This document shows, piece by piece, positions 9,266 through 17,969 of a stretch of 64,000 nt of DNA; position 1 is the stretch's first letter; each line of letters starts with the position of its first letter. The DNA lies in NCBI RefSeq assembly GCF_000745005.1, contig NZ_JQNB01000001.1, positions 4,395,501-4,459,500 of the forward strand, read 5' to 3'. The notes beneath the pieces are model-generated. The model saw nothing but the letters and a program-made list of their open reading frames with translations, did not search any database and was not told the DNA's origin. The DNA is from Luteibacter sp. 9135. Its GTDB lineage: Bacteria; Pseudomonadota; Gammaproteobacteria; Xanthomonadales; Rhodanobacteraceae. The position numbers and the translations under genes were made by a program.

Positions 9266-9771
9266 TGCAGGTAGCTCAAGCTGTAGGACTGCGACGGATC
9301 CGCGCTCGAACTGCCCGCGACGCCGGCCCAGGACACCGTGATGACCAGCGTGCCCAGGTTGGGATCCTTGGTCACCGTGGCCATCTTGCCGCCCGACGTG
9401 GTGGGCGGCGGAAGGGTGCGGATCAGGGCAGCCTGCCAACAAGCCAGATCGCGCTTGGCGACATCGGCGGGCGTCGACGCTGTCGTGCTCGCACAATCGC
9501 TGGCGGTATAGGTCGTGGTGCCATCGTAGAGGTAGGCACTGGTGCCATTGCCGGGCGGCAGCGCCCCATCGGGATTGGCCCGCATGGACTCGGCCAAGCT
9601 CCGGGCCAGCCCGATCGCTGCCGTACGGGAGCCGGATTCCCGCGTGAACTGGGCCCCCTTCAACTGAAGCAGGGCAAGACCCAGCATGCCGATACTGAAA
9701 ACCAGCACGGCCACCATCACTTCGATCAGCGATATGCCTCGCTCGCGATGACCAAGCGCCACGTCAGCCAC
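9262..9771 (-). CDS. pilV: Minor pilin PilV
   Basis: 169 residues starting at GTG 9771, seven bases after a strong GGAGGGG ribosome binding site. The leader MADVALGHRERG/ISLIEVMVAV has Ile rather than Phe at +1 but keeps Glu+5, as commonly seen in PilV. The next part (G-M-L-G-L-A-L-L-Q-L-K-G-A-Q) is the characteristic PilV/GspI-type continuation. It is the first gene of the operon; the 180 bp upstream presumably hold the promoter, but I could not identify convincing -35/-10 boxes or a sigma-54 site there. Confidence 0.92.
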   Translation of the reverse strand: MADVALGHRERGISLIEVMVAVLVFSIGMLGLALLQLKGAQFTRESGSRTAAIGLARSLAESMRANPDGALPPGNGTSAYLYDGTTTYTASDCASTTASTPADVAKRDLACWQAALIRTLPPPTTSGGKMATVTKDPNLGTLVITVSWAGVAGSSSADPSQSYSLSYLQ

Positions 9772-9951
9772 GACCCCTCCCCTTTTTCGTACCCACGTAC
9801 CGGTGCACCGATGCTAAGGTTTTCCGGCACGTATTGAGAGGATTCTCCGACGACTGGTGGGGTGTTGCCGACAGACGGTTTGACGCCGGGCCTACCGCTT
9901 GTTCACAACAGACGGCGCCTCATGACCGCCCGCCCCCTTGAGTATCCGCCC

Positions 9952-10131
9952 ATGACCCACGACCGCCAGGACATCACCCACCCCGACCACGGCCAGCCCA
10001 CGCACCCCGAGACCGACGCCGAGAAGCAATCCCGCAAGGACAAGGCCAGCGAGAACCTCGACCATGCGCTGGAAGAAAGCATGGACGGCAGCGACCCGGT
10101 GTCGCCCTTCGTACCGGCCAAGGCCCCCTGA
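9952..10131 (+). CDS. Small acidic hydrophilic protein with an SDP motif
   Basis: 59 residues from ATG 9952 (MTHDRQDITHPDHGQPTHPE). An earlier in-frame ATG at 9922 is possible; neither has a clear ribosome binding site. The middle is highly charged (Asp, Glu, Lys, His) and the end reads ALEESMDGSDPVSPF. This resembles the ALEE-(T/S)-F-P-A-S-D-P motif found at the ends of many small bacterial proteins of unknown function. No signal peptide or membrane segment. The function is unknown. Confidence 0.55.
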   Translation: MTHDRQDITHPDHGQPTHPETDAEKQSRKDKASENLDHALEESMDGSDPVSPFVPAKAP

Positions 10132-10247
10132 GTAAGCCGGGGCCGCGACGTCACAACGCCACCCGCCGACATCGTGCCGTAGCGTTGGGATAACGAAGCG
10201 GTCACGGATCGGCGGAGACAATAGCGGGGTTAAGTAGGAGTGCCCCA

Positions 10248-10508
10248 GTGCTAGCGCAATACGTTTTCACAGCCGCCAATGCCATCTTTCGCATCGTCCG
10301 CCACGGTCATCGCTGGCGCGCGCTGCGCGACACCCTTGAGCTGGGCCGGTTCGAGACAGCCGAGGCGGCCATGATCGGCTTGCGCGACATGTGCCGTGAC
10401 GTTCGCCTGCCTCGCCGCCTTACCGACTGGCGTTTCCTGCCGCCTGCTGCCTTGGGTCATCTCGCGCCGCCCAGCCCGGCCGTGCTCGCGCGCCTGTCGG
10501 CCGCTTGA
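10248..10508 (+). CDS. Conserved-looking hypothetical protein
   Basis: 86 residues starting at GTG 10248 with TAGGAG seven bases upstream, a good ribosome binding site. The protein is rich in Arg and Leu (R-I-V-R-H-G-H-R-W-R-A-L-R-D) and predicted mostly helical. No signal peptide, membrane segment or domain that I recognise. It is called because of the good ribosome binding site and composition similar to its neighbours. The function is unknown. Confidence 0.5.
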   Translation: MLAQYVFTAANAIFRIVRHGHRWRALRDTLELGRFETAEAAMIGLRDMCRDVRLPRRLTDWRFLPPAALGHLAPPSPAVLARLSAA

Positions 10509-10667
10509 TGCGTTGGGCCGCCGTAGGTGGTTGAAGGATCTGCCGTTCCGGCTGCCGATTCGGCGCACGAGTCCGAGGCCTCCACCGATAGAAAGGTAAC
10601 CGAGCGACCCGACTGCCTGTCCGAGGCTTCCGAGGGCTCGCCGGGAGGCGGTGTGCGAGGCGTAGTG

Positions 10668-10904
10668 ATGTGGTACCACCCCGAGTTAAAAATGGCCCTG
10701 GTGGAAATCGAGGACGGTTTTGCCGTCGGTGCCGTCGAGGAAGGACACTGCGCCATCGGCGATGTCCTCAGCGGCCAATTCCGCCGTGACGAGGTCGAGC
10801 ACCTCTGCAACCTGAGCACCGGTGGCACCGTGATGTTCCACGTCGAGGCGGATCACGTCTCCGAAGGCGAAGCCAACGACCTGCTCGGCCTGCTGCGGGA
10901 CTGA
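10668..10904 (+). CDS. Small hypothetical protein, predicted beta-rich
   Basis: 78 residues from ATG 10668 (MWYHPELKMALVEIEDGFAV) with GAGG seven bases upstream. The frame is open back to 10527, but that leader has low-complexity composition and no ribosome binding site. Alternating hydrophobic residues suggest a small beta-barrel (M-A-L-V-E-I-E-D-G-F-A-V-G-A-V). The C-terminus is acidic (V-S-E-G-E-A-N-D-L-L-G-L-L). It ends 10 bp from the convergent HxlR gene. The function is unknown. Confidence 0.5.
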   Translation: MWYHPELKMALVEIEDGFAVGAVEEGHCAIGDVLSGQFRRDEVEHLCNLSTGGTVMFHVEADHVSEGEANDLLGLLRD

Positions 10905-10914
10905 GCAGGGATCG

Positions 10915-11340
10915 TCAGTCGTCCGCCTGCCGCGCCTTGAAGGCGGCACGCGACGCGACGATGGCGTCGTGATGCTCTTCCGCCCATAGCCACACCCCGC
11001 AGAATGCCGCGCCCAGGCTCAGTCCGATGGGCGTCAGCTCGTATTCCACGCGCGGCGGCACCACGGGATACACGGTGCGGGTGACCAGTCCATCAGCCTC
11101 CATCTGGCGCAGCGTCTTGGTCAGCATTTTCTGGCTGACGTCGCCGATGAGTTGGGCCAGACGACCGAAGCGCAGGCGGCCGTGGTCCGCCAGTACCTCC
11201 AGGCAGAGCATGGTCCACTGATCGGCAACGCGCCCGATGATGTCGCGCACCAGCGCATCCAGCGCGGCGTCGGTACGCTGCTCGCCCATGGCGCGACAGG
11301 GCTCGTCATAGCGGGGCTTGCGCGGTGTTGGCGAAGACAT
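10915..11340 (-). CDS. HxlR-family winged-helix transcriptional regulator
   Basis: 141 residues with an HxlR DNA-binding domain: W-T-M-L-C-L-E-V-L near residue 42, then VSQKMLTKTLRQMEADGLV (the recognition region) and P-P-R-V-E-Y-E-L-T-P-I-G (wing and following strand). HxlR proteins are dimeric regulators that often respond to reactive carbonyls, quinones or redox stress and commonly control a divergent oxidoreductase gene. Here a short-chain dehydrogenase is divergent, with a palindrome in the 111-bp gap. Cys17 and a second Cys near 46 are the only candidate thiol sensors. Confidence 0.88.
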   Translation of the reverse strand: MSSPTPRKPRYDEPCRAMGEQRTDAALDALVRDIIGRVADQWTMLCLEVLADHGRLRFGRLAQLIGDVSQKMLTKTLRQMEADGLVTRTVYPVVPPRVEYELTPIGLSLGAAFCGVWLWAEEHHDAIVASRAAFKARQADD

Positions 11341-11355
11341 GGAGCAAATCCTTGG

Positions 11356-11369
11356 TTACCGATCGGTAA
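11356..11369. promoter_or_regulatory. Perfect 14-bp palindrome, candidate HxlR operator
   Basis: TTACCGATCGGTAA is a perfect palindrome 16 bp upstream of the HxlR gene start and 83 bp upstream of the divergent dehydrogenase gene. A dimeric winged-helix regulator binding here could control both genes. The assignment is from position and symmetry only. Confidence 0.5.
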
Positions 11370-11451
11370 GTATGGAACATTACGGAGCCTACTTTCCATG
11401 GGAGAGTGATGGTTCTAGCCTTGGCCTTACCTACCCACTGCGAGGCGATCG

Positions 11452-12216
11452 ATGGATATCCAGGGCAATACCATTCTCATCACGGGCGGCGGCTCCGGCA
11501 TCGGTCGCGCCCTGGCCGAGGCCTTCCATGCACGCGGCAACCGGGTCGTGATCGCGGGGCGTCGTCAGGCCGCGCTGGACGAGACCACCGCCGCCAATCC
11601 CGGCATGGCCTCCGCCTTGCTCGACATCGAGGCCCCCTCTTCCATCGGCGAGTTCGCGGAACGGCTTACCCGTGAGCATCCCGCGCTCAACGTGGTGATC
11701 CACAACGCCGGCATCATGCGGCCCGAGGACATAAAGGACGGCGCCACGGATACCGCCGAGGCCACCATCGCCACCAACCTGCTGGGCCCCATCCGCCTCA
11801 ACGCCGCGCTGATCGGCCATTTGTTGGCGCAGCCGAAGGCGACGGTGATGACGGTGTCCTCCGGCCTGGCATTCACCCCGCTCTCGCTTACGCCTACCTA
11901 CTGCGCCACCAAGGCGGCGATCCACTCGTACTCGAACTCGCTGCGCTACCAACTGCGGAACAGCAACGTGCAGGTGATGGAGCTGGTGCCGCCCTACGTG
12001 CAGACCGAACTGATGGGCGAGCAGCAGAAGAACGACCCGAATGCCATGCCGCTGGACGCGTTCATCGCAGAAGTGATGCGGTTGATCGAGTCACAGCCGG
12101 ACGCCCACGAGATCCTGGTCGAGCGGGTCAAGCCACTGCGCTTCGCCGAAGCCAGCGGCAACTTCGAGGCGTTCTTCCAGCAGTTCAACGACCAGATGGC
12201 CAGGCACGCGCCCTGA
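11452..12216 (+). CDS. Short-chain dehydrogenase/reductase (DltE-like)
   Basis: 254 residues. The Rossmann dinucleotide motif TGGGSGIG lies near residues 11-18, N-A-G near 87, and the catalytic Ser/Tyr-x3-Lys set appears as V-S-S-G then T-Y-C-A-T-K near residues 140-155. This is a classical SDR likely to use NADP(H), judging by the basic A-G-R-R after strand 2. The C-terminal segment resembles DltE-type oxidoreductases, whose substrate is generally unknown. It is divergent from the HxlR regulator gene and probably controlled by it. Confidence 0.88.
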   Translation: MDIQGNTILITGGGSGIGRALAEAFHARGNRVVIAGRRQAALDETTAANPGMASALLDIEAPSSIGEFAERLTREHPALNVVIHNAGIMRPEDIKDGATDTAEATIATNLLGPIRLNAALIGHLLAQPKATVMTVSSGLAFTPLSLTPTYCATKAAIHSYSNSLRYQLRNSNVQVMELVPPYVQTELMGEQQKNDPNAMPLDAFIAEVMRLIESQPDAHEILVERVKPLRFAEASGNFEAFFQQFNDQMARHAP

Positions 12217-12318
12217 CGGCATCTTTTACGACAGCGTTACCCGGAAAGCGCCCGGGTAGCGCAGCGTTTTTACGCATCGTCGCCGGATACTGGCCTCCCT
12301 TTCATGGAGTCACCGGCA

Positions 12319-12756
12319 ATGTCGATCGTCGTGATCACGGGTCCGCGCCACGGCGCAGCGCAAACCACCCTGGCCGACGAGGCCCTGTGTCGCCTGTGGG
12401 ACCGCGCACAGGCCGCCGGTACGGACCTCCTCTGGCGTCCCTGCAGCGACTTCCACGACGTGGTGATGCAACTGGATCACTCGCCCGCCGACCATGCGCA
12501 ACTGGTGCTGCTGGATGTCGATGCCAACGACGTACCGGCACACGACGTGGCGCCGCTACGCGATGCGCTGGCGGCGTTGCACGTGCCCTACATCGAAATG
12601 CACGACGATAGCGATGCCTCCGACGCGTCGGCCCTGGTGCCATCGCATCCGTCACTGGTGAGCGTGGTGGTGCCGGGCGATACGATGGCCGGGTACGACA
12701 TGGCGTTGTCGATCGGGTTGCGGTATCTGGCGTGCGATGTGCGAATGGCGGCTTGA
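12319..12756 (+). CDS. Type II 3-dehydroquinase-like protein lacking catalytic residues
   Basis: 145 residues from ATG 12319 (GGAG nine bases upstream; ATG 12304 is an alternative). The order of segments follows AroQ: a first strand I-V-V-I-T-G-P, T-L-A-D-E-A-L-C-R, then ALRDALAALHVPYIEMH, which is close to the AroQ segment ending in E-(I/V)-H, and finally V-V-V-P-G-D-T-M-A-G-Y-D-M-A-L. The AroQ catalytic features are absent: the Asn-Leu-Asn after G-P is R-H-G, the G-T-R-E-P...Y-G loop with catalytic Arg and Tyr is gone, and the N-P-(A/G)-A-(F/Y)-T-H segment is L-D-V-D-A-N-D-V. It is therefore probably not a dehydroquinase; a binding or regulatory role is inference. Confidence 0.6.
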   Translation: MSIVVITGPRHGAAQTTLADEALCRLWDRAQAAGTDLLWRPCSDFHDVVMQLDHSPADHAQLVLLDVDANDVPAHDVAPLRDALAALHVPYIEMHDDSDASDASALVPSHPSLVSVVVPGDTMAGYDMALSIGLRYLACDVRMAA

Positions 12757-12859
12757 GTGGGCGTTGCCGGCGGCGATAGCTCACATCCCATACTCAGCGT
12801 GGCTATCATGGACCTGCGCGCAGGTCCACCTGATGGATCGCACTCCGAGAGTATTCATC

Positions 12860-13171
12860 GTGAAAATTATTCGCAGCAAAGACTTTGTAGCGTCGAAAGC
12901 CTGGGGAGCCCTGGATATCGCCAATATGCGAGGCATCACTACCAGGCTTCACTGGACGGATCAGCCGTATAAATGGCATGTCAACGACGGTGAAGAGGTC
13001 TTTGCCGTGCTCGATGGTCGCGTCCGGATGCTCTACCGGGAGCACGGGGTAGAAAAGTCAGTCACCCTCGAAACAGGCGACGTGTTCTATGCGTCGGTTG
13101 GTACAGAACACGTAGCTCACCCGATAGGCGAGGCGCGCATTCTCGTGGTGGAGACCGCCGGTAGCGTGTAG
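12860..13171 (+). CDS. Small cupin-domain protein
   Basis: 103 residues from GTG 12860 (upstream GAGAG); an ATG at 12833 in the same frame would add nine residues. A single cupin fold is indicated by KWHVNDGEEVFAVLDGRVRM (motif 1 with His and Glu) followed by G-D-V-F-Y-A and T-E-H-V-A-H-P (motif 2 with His). The His/Glu/His set could bind a divalent metal. The substrate cannot be told from sequence. It is 103 bp downstream of the dehydroquinase-like gene. Confidence 0.75.
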   Translation: MKIIRSKDFVASKAWGALDIANMRGITTRLHWTDQPYKWHVNDGEEVFAVLDGRVRMLYREHGVEKSVTLETGDVFYASVGTEHVAHPIGEARILVVETAGSV

Positions 13172-13291
13172 TTATATCGGGGGAATCTTTACACGCTTCC
13201 CGCACGCGACGATAGCGCTCCGGCGACGCCCGCACCGGCCTCACCCACCCGCTGAGTTGGATGGGTAGAGGCGACAGCGGATGCCCAGGCA

Positions 13292-13318
13292 CAAAAAAAC
13301 CCGCTACGAAGCGGGTTC
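13292..13318 (-). terminator. Rho-independent terminator of tRNA-Thr
   Basis: Inverted repeat AACCCGC (13298-13304) and GCGGGTT (13311-13317). On the minus strand the hairpin runs into a seven-T tract. It lies 45 bp downstream of the tRNA-Thr 3' end. Confidence 0.85.
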
Positions 13319-13362
13319 AAATGCGTCTCAAGGACACGTACGGACAGCCTTGGACATATACT

Positions 13363-13438
13363 TGGTGCCGGAAATAGGAATCGAACCTACGACCTCATCA
13401 TTACGAATGACGCGCTCTACCAACTGAGCTATTCCGGC
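13363..13438 (-). tRNA. tRNA-Thr (anticodon CGT)
   Basis: On the minus strand the gene has acceptor GCCGGAA/TTCCGGC (first base at 13438), a D arm AGCTCAGTTGGTAGAGC, an anticodon stem CGTCA/TGATG around loop TTCGTAA (anticodon CGT, reading ACG), and a T arm with GGTTCGATTCC. CCA is encoded at 13365-13363. It lies 43 bp downstream of ispH, with its own terminator. Confidence 0.96.
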
Positions 13439-13481
13439 GAGAAGCGGAATTCTAGGGAAGCTTGGCCTCCGGTGCAAGTCC

Positions 13482-14423
13482 TCAACCGGCCAGGCGGAGT
13501 TCCTTCGGCAGCGCGAAGGTGATGTTCTCGGCCTCGCCGTCCAGTTCGCGAACGGTGCCCGCGCCCCACGATTGCAGCCGGGCGATCACTTCCTGGACCA
13601 GTTTCTCCGGTGCAGAGGCGCCCGCGGTGACACCGATACGGGTGCGACCCTCCAGCCATTCGCGCTGGATGTACTCGGCGCCGTCGATCAGATAGGCGGT
13701 AACGCCCTGCTTCTCGGCCAGCTCCTTCAGGCGGTTGGAGTTGGAGCTGTTGATCGAGCCCACCACCAGCACCAGGTCCACGGCGTCCGCCAGGCGGCGC
13801 ACGGCGTCCTGCCGGTTCTGGGTGGCGTAGCAGATGTCGTCCTTGCGCGGGCCCTCGATGGCGGTAAAGCGCGCCCGCAGCGCGGCGATGATGGCGATGG
13901 TGTCGTCCACGGACAACGTGGTCTGGGTGACGAAGGCCAGCTTGTCGGGCTGCGACGGCGTCAGCTCGGCGACATCTTCCACGGACTCGACCAGGTAGAT
14001 GCGGCCCTCGTTGGCGCGGTTCCACTGGCCCATCGTGCCCTGCACCTCGGGATGCCCGGCGTGGCCGATGAGGATGACGTCGTGGCCGGCGCGGCCCAGG
14101 CGCGCGACTTCCATATGCACCTTGGTGACCAGCGGGCAGGTGGCGTCGAACACGTTGAGGCCGCGGCGGTCGGCTTCCTCACGGACGGCCTTGGGCACGC
14201 CGTGGGCGCTGAAGATCACGGTGGAGCCGTCGGGTACGTCGTCCAGTTCCTCGACGAACACGGCGCCATCGGCGCGCAGGCGCTCGACGACGAAGCGGTT
14301 GTGGACCACTTCATGGCGGACGTAGATCGGGGCGCCGTACGACTCCAGGGCGCGCTCCACGATCGCAATGGCGCGGTCGACGCCGGCACAGAAACCACGG
14401 GGATTGGCGAGCAGGATGTCCAA
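13482..14423 (-). CDS. ispH: 4-hydroxy-3-methylbut-2-enyl diphosphate reductase
   Basis: 313 residues, the normal length. IspH carries out the last step of the MEP pathway, reducing HMBPP to IPP and DMAPP with an iron-sulfur cluster. The three cluster cysteines are visible: Cys12 in [13 protein letters not shown], Cys96 in F-D-A-T-C-P-L-V, and Cys197 in [11 protein letters not shown]. The conserved histidines of H-E-V-V-H-N, S-A-H-G-V and G-H-A-G-H-P-E are present, as is the S-x-N-S-N-R segment ([10 protein letters not shown]) that binds the diphosphate. It follows lspA by 48 bp and ends the murJ-to-ispH block. Confidence 0.98.
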   Translation of the reverse strand: MDILLANPRGFCAGVDRAIAIVERALESYGAPIYVRHEVVHNRFVVERLRADGAVFVEELDDVPDGSTVIFSAHGVPKAVREEADRRGLNVFDATCPLVTKVHMEVARLGRAGHDVILIGHAGHPEVQGTMGQWNRANEGRIYLVESVEDVAELTPSQPDKLAFVTQTTLSVDDTIAIIAALRARFTAIEGPRKDDICYATQNRQDAVRRLADAVDLVLVVGSINSSNSNRLKELAEKQGVTAYLIDGAEYIQREWLEGRTRIGVTAGASAPEKLVQEVIARLQSWGAGTVRELDGEAENITFALPKELRLAG

Positions 14424-14471
14424 GGGGGACCTCGGTAGGAGCGATGGCCGCCGGGCGGCCGGACACTACCA

Positions 14472-14978
14472 TTATCGCACGGTCGGCTTGTCGGGGCCGC
14501 TGAACAGGCTGAACACGATCAGGGCCACGGCGCCGACGCTGATGGCGGAATCGGCCACGTTGAACACCGGGAACGGGTAGCTGCCCAGGAACACCTGGAT
14601 GAAATCGGTGACCTTGGCCGCATGCACGCGGTCGATCACGTTGCCCAGCGCACCGCCGACGATCAGCGCCAGCGGCAGCGCCGTCCGCCAGTCGCGCCGC
14701 GGCGTACGCGCCAGCCAGACCGTCAGTGTCACGCTGATGACGGCGGCCAGCAGCACGAAGAACCAGCGCTGCCAGCCCGCGCTATCGGCCAGGAAGCTGA
14801 AGGCCGCGCCGGTGTTGAAGGTCAGCGTCCAGTTGAGGATGCCGGGTATCACCGGGTGCGGCGTCTCGGCCGGCTGCAGGGCGGCCAGCGCCCACCACTT
14901 GGTGAGCTGGTCGAGCACGATCATCGCCGCGGCGAGCCACAGCCAGGACAGGGCATTGGGTTGGGGGCGTGCGGTCAT
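14472..14978 (-). CDS. lspA: Lipoprotein signal peptidase (signal peptidase II)
   Basis: 168 residues with four predicted membrane helices. The two catalytic aspartates of this aspartic protease family are in GNVIDRV (about residue 117) and FNVADSAI (about 145). The N-T-G-A-A-F-S-F segment is also conserved. It cleaves the signal peptide of diacylglyceryl-modified prolipoproteins, after Lgt (also in this window at 34395-35237). It is 81 bp downstream of ileS, the usual proteobacterial ileS-lspA arrangement. Confidence 0.97.
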   Translation of the reverse strand: MTARPQPNALSWLWLAAAMIVLDQLTKWWALAALQPAETPHPVIPGILNWTLTFNTGAAFSFLADSAGWQRWFFVLLAAVISVTLTVWLARTPRRDWRTALPLALIVGGALGNVIDRVHAAKVTDFIQVFLGSYPFPVFNVADSAISVGAVALIVFSLFSGPDKPTVR

Positions 14979-15059
14979 GCGTAAGGCCAGTCAGCGAAGG
15001 CGGAGCGGCCGCGCCGCCGGCAGGGCGACGCGGGTGGTGCGTGCGGGGCAAGGACGCCC

Positions 15060-17921
15060 TCAGAACCAGCGGCGATCCTCGCCCTGCCCCGTCACGTTGT
15101 CCACGCAGCGACCGCAGATCTCCGGGTGCGCCGGATCGACGCCGACATCGGGGCGGTGGTGCCAGCAACGGATGCACTTGGCCGCGTCGCTGACAGCGGC
15201 GGACACGTAGACCTCCGCGCCGTCCAGCTCCACCCGCTCCGCCGAGGCCGGGCGGCTGTCCAGGTCCGCCAGCGCCACGTCGGAGGTGATGAAGAAGAAG
15301 CGCAGCTCGCTCGCCGATGCCGCCAGCGCCACCTGGGTGGCCTTGTCGGCGTGGATCGTCAGCGTGGCATCCAGCGAGGCACCGATCTGGCCGACCTTGC
15401 GCATGCCCTCGAGCACATGGGACGCCGTCTCGCGGATAGCCAGCAACTGGCTCCACCAGCCGCGCGTCTCGGCGTCCTGGCGCGCGTCCAGGCCCTCGTA
15501 CCATGTCTCGAACAGCGGCGACTCTTCGCGCGTGCCCGGCAGCTGCGCCCAGGCCTCTTCCGCCGTGAAGGTCACGATCGGCGTCAGCCAGCGCAGCATG
15601 GCCTCGGCGATGCGGTACATCGCGCTCTGCGCGCTGCGGCGGCCGCGGCTGTCGGTCGGCATCGTGTAGAGCCGGTCCTTGGTGATATCCAGGTACAGCG
15701 CGCCCAGTTCGTTGGTGCAGAAGTTCTGCACGCGCTGCACGATCTCCGGGAAGTCGTAGCGCTCGTAGGCCGCAACGATCGCAGCCTGCGTATCAGCGGC
15801 CTGCTGCACGGCCCAGCGGTCCAGGTCGAGGCAGGCGTCCGTGGCGAGCAGGTGCTTGTCCGGATCGAAGCCGTCCAGGTTGCCGAGCAGGAAGCGCACC
15901 GTGTTGCGGATGCGCCGATAGGTGTCGGCCACGCGCTTGAGGATCTCGTCCGACAGCGACATCTCGTTGCGGTAATCGGTGGAGCAGATCCACAGGCGCA
16001 GGATGTCCGCGCCGAGCGTCTTCATGATGTCCTGCGGCTCGATGCCGTTGCCCAGCGACTTGGACATCTTGCGGCCCTGCGCGTCCACCGTGAACCCGTG
16101 CGTCAGCACGTGGTCGTAGGGCGCGCGGCCGTGGATGGCGGCGGAGGTGAGCAGCGAGGACTGGAACCAGCCGCGATGCTGGTCCGAGCCCTCGAGGTAC
16201 ATCACCTTGTATTCGCTGGCGTTGCCGGCCTGCAGCTCGGGGCGCGCGCCGATCACGGCGAAATGACTGGTGCCCGAATCGAACCACACGTCCAGGACAT
16301 CGGTGACTTTCTCATAGGTGTCGGCGTCGTCGCCGATCAGCTCGCGCGGGTCCAGCGTGAACCAGCAGTCGATGCCCTCCTGGGCCACCTTCTGCGCCAC
16401 TTTCTCCATCAGGGCGACGGAGTCCGGATGGGGCTCGTGGGTGTTCTTGTCGATGAACAGGGTGATCGGCACGCCCCACGTGCGCTGGCGCGAGATGCAC
16501 CAGTCGGGACGACCTTCCACCATGCCGCCGATGCGTTCTTCGCCCCAGCCCGGTACCCAGCGCACGGAGCCGATCGCATCCAGCGCGGTGCGGCGCAGGC
16601 CGGCGGTCTCCATGCCGATGAACCACTGCGGCGTGGCGCGGTAGATCACCGGGGTCTTGTGGCGCCAGCAATGCGGGTAGCTGTGGGTGAGCTTGGCGAA
16701 GGCCAGCAGCACGCCACGACCACGCAGCAGGTCGACCAGCTGGTCGTTGGCCTTCCAGATGTGCGTGCCGGCCAGCGAGACATCACCCGCGAGCGGCAGG
16801 TCAGAACGATAGACGCCGCGGCCGTCGACATAGTTGAGCGTGCCGATGCCGTAGTGCTGGCCGACCGCGAAATCCTCCGCGCCGTGGTCCGGCGAGGTGT
16901 GCACCGCACCGGTGCCGTCTTCGTCCGACACGTGGTCGCCGAGGATCAGCGGCACCTGCCGGTCGTAGAACGGATGGCGCAGCGGCTTGTTTTCCAGCAC
17001 GGCGCCCTGCACGCGGCCGAGCACGCCGCCGGTGGTTTCCACGCCGTAGCGGGCCAGGGCCTTCTCCACGAGGGCCGAGGCGATCACCAGCAGCACCCGC
17101 TTGCCGTCGCGCGACGGGCCCTCGACGAGGGCGTAGTCGATCTCGCCACCCAGCGACACCGCCTGGCTGGACGGCAGCGTCCACGGCGTGGTGGTCCAGA
17201 TGGGCACGGCAACGATGGCGTCGCCCACATCCACGCCGAACTCGGCACCGAGGTCCTTCGGGTACACGGCGTCGTAGGCCACGTCCACCGCCGGCGAGGT
17301 GCGCTCGGCGTATTCGATCTCGGCCTCGGCCAACGCCGAGCCGCAGTCGAAACACCAGTAGACCGGCTTGGCGCCGCGGACCACGTGGCCGTTGTCGACG
17401 ATGCGCGCCAGCGCGCGGATCATGTCGGCCTCATAGGTGAAATCGAGCGTGCGGTACGGCTTTTCCCAGTCGCCCAGCACGCCCAGGCGCTTGAAGTCGG
17501 CGCGCTGCAGGTCGATCTGCGCCATCGCGTACTCGCGGCACTTCTGCCGGAATTCCGCGGCATTGAGCTTGTCGCCCGCCTTGCCGAACTTCTTCTCGAT
17601 CGCGATCTCGATCGGCAGGCCGTGGCAATCCCAGCCGGGAACGTAAGGTGCGCGGTAGCCAGCCATCAGCCTGGACTTGACCACGACGTCCTTCAGCACC
17701 TTGTTGACCGCGTGACCCAGGTGGATGGCGCCGTTAGCGTACGGCGGGCCGTCGTGCAGCACGAACACCTTGTCGCGATCGGCGGCCTTGGCCTGGATCT
17801 GCGCGTAGCGGCCCACGCGCTCCCACGTGGCCAGCCAGCCCGGCTCGCGCTTGGGCAGGTCGCCGCGCATCGGGAAAGCCGTCTGCGGCAGATTGATGGT
17901 GTTCTTGTAATCCTGGGTCAT
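15060..17921 (-). CDS. ileS: Isoleucyl-tRNA synthetase
   Basis: 953 residues from ATG 17921; a TTG nine bases upstream is the only earlier in-frame start and is less likely. Class I synthetase: the HIGH motif appears as H-L-G-H-A in [18 protein letters not shown] near residue 65, KMSKS as [11 protein letters not shown] near 600. The editing (CP1) domain has T-x-P-W-T-L-P-S. The C-terminal zinc finger of the bacterial type has CIRCWHH and C-G-R-C-V near the end. It charges tRNA-Ile and edits valine. It lies between ribF (48 bp) and lspA (81 bp). Confidence 0.98.
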   Translation of the reverse strand: MTQDYKNTINLPQTAFPMRGDLPKREPGWLATWERVGRYAQIQAKAADRDKVFVLHDGPPYANGAIHLGHAVNKVLKDVVVKSRLMAGYRAPYVPGWDCHGLPIEIAIEKKFGKAGDKLNAAEFRQKCREYAMAQIDLQRADFKRLGVLGDWEKPYRTLDFTYEADMIRALARIVDNGHVVRGAKPVYWCFDCGSALAEAEIEYAERTSPAVDVAYDAVYPKDLGAEFGVDVGDAIVAVPIWTTTPWTLPSSQAVSLGGEIDYALVEGPSRDGKRVLLVIASALVEKALARYGVETTGGVLGRVQGAVLENKPLRHPFYDRQVPLILGDHVSDEDGTGAVHTSPDHGAEDFAVGQHYGIGTLNYVDGRGVYRSDLPLAGDVSLAGTHIWKANDQLVDLLRGRGVLLAFAKLTHSYPHCWRHKTPVIYRATPQWFIGMETAGLRRTALDAIGSVRWVPGWGEERIGGMVEGRPDWCISRQRTWGVPITLFIDKNTHEPHPDSVALMEKVAQKVAQEGIDCWFTLDPRELIGDDADTYEKVTDVLDVWFDSGTSHFAVIGARPELQAGNASEYKVMYLEGSDQHRGWFQSSLLTSAAIHGRAPYDHVLTHGFTVDAQGRKMSKSLGNGIEPQDIMKTLGADILRLWICSTDYRNEMSLSDEILKRVADTYRRIRNTVRFLLGNLDGFDPDKHLLATDACLDLDRWAVQQAADTQAAIVAAYERYDFPEIVQRVQNFCTNELGALYLDITKDRLYTMPTDSRGRRSAQSAMYRIAEAMLRWLTPIVTFTAEEAWAQLPGTREESPLFETWYEGLDARQDAETRGWWSQLLAIRETASHVLEGMRKVGQIGASLDATLTIHADKATQVALAASASELRFFFITSDVALADLDSRPASAERVELDGAEVYVSAAVSDAAKCIRCWHHRPDVGVDPAHPEICGRCVDNVTGQGEDRRWF

Positions 17922-17969
17922 CGCTGGCAACCGTGGGTTTCGGGGCGGACGCGCGGTGCGCGCGTTCCG

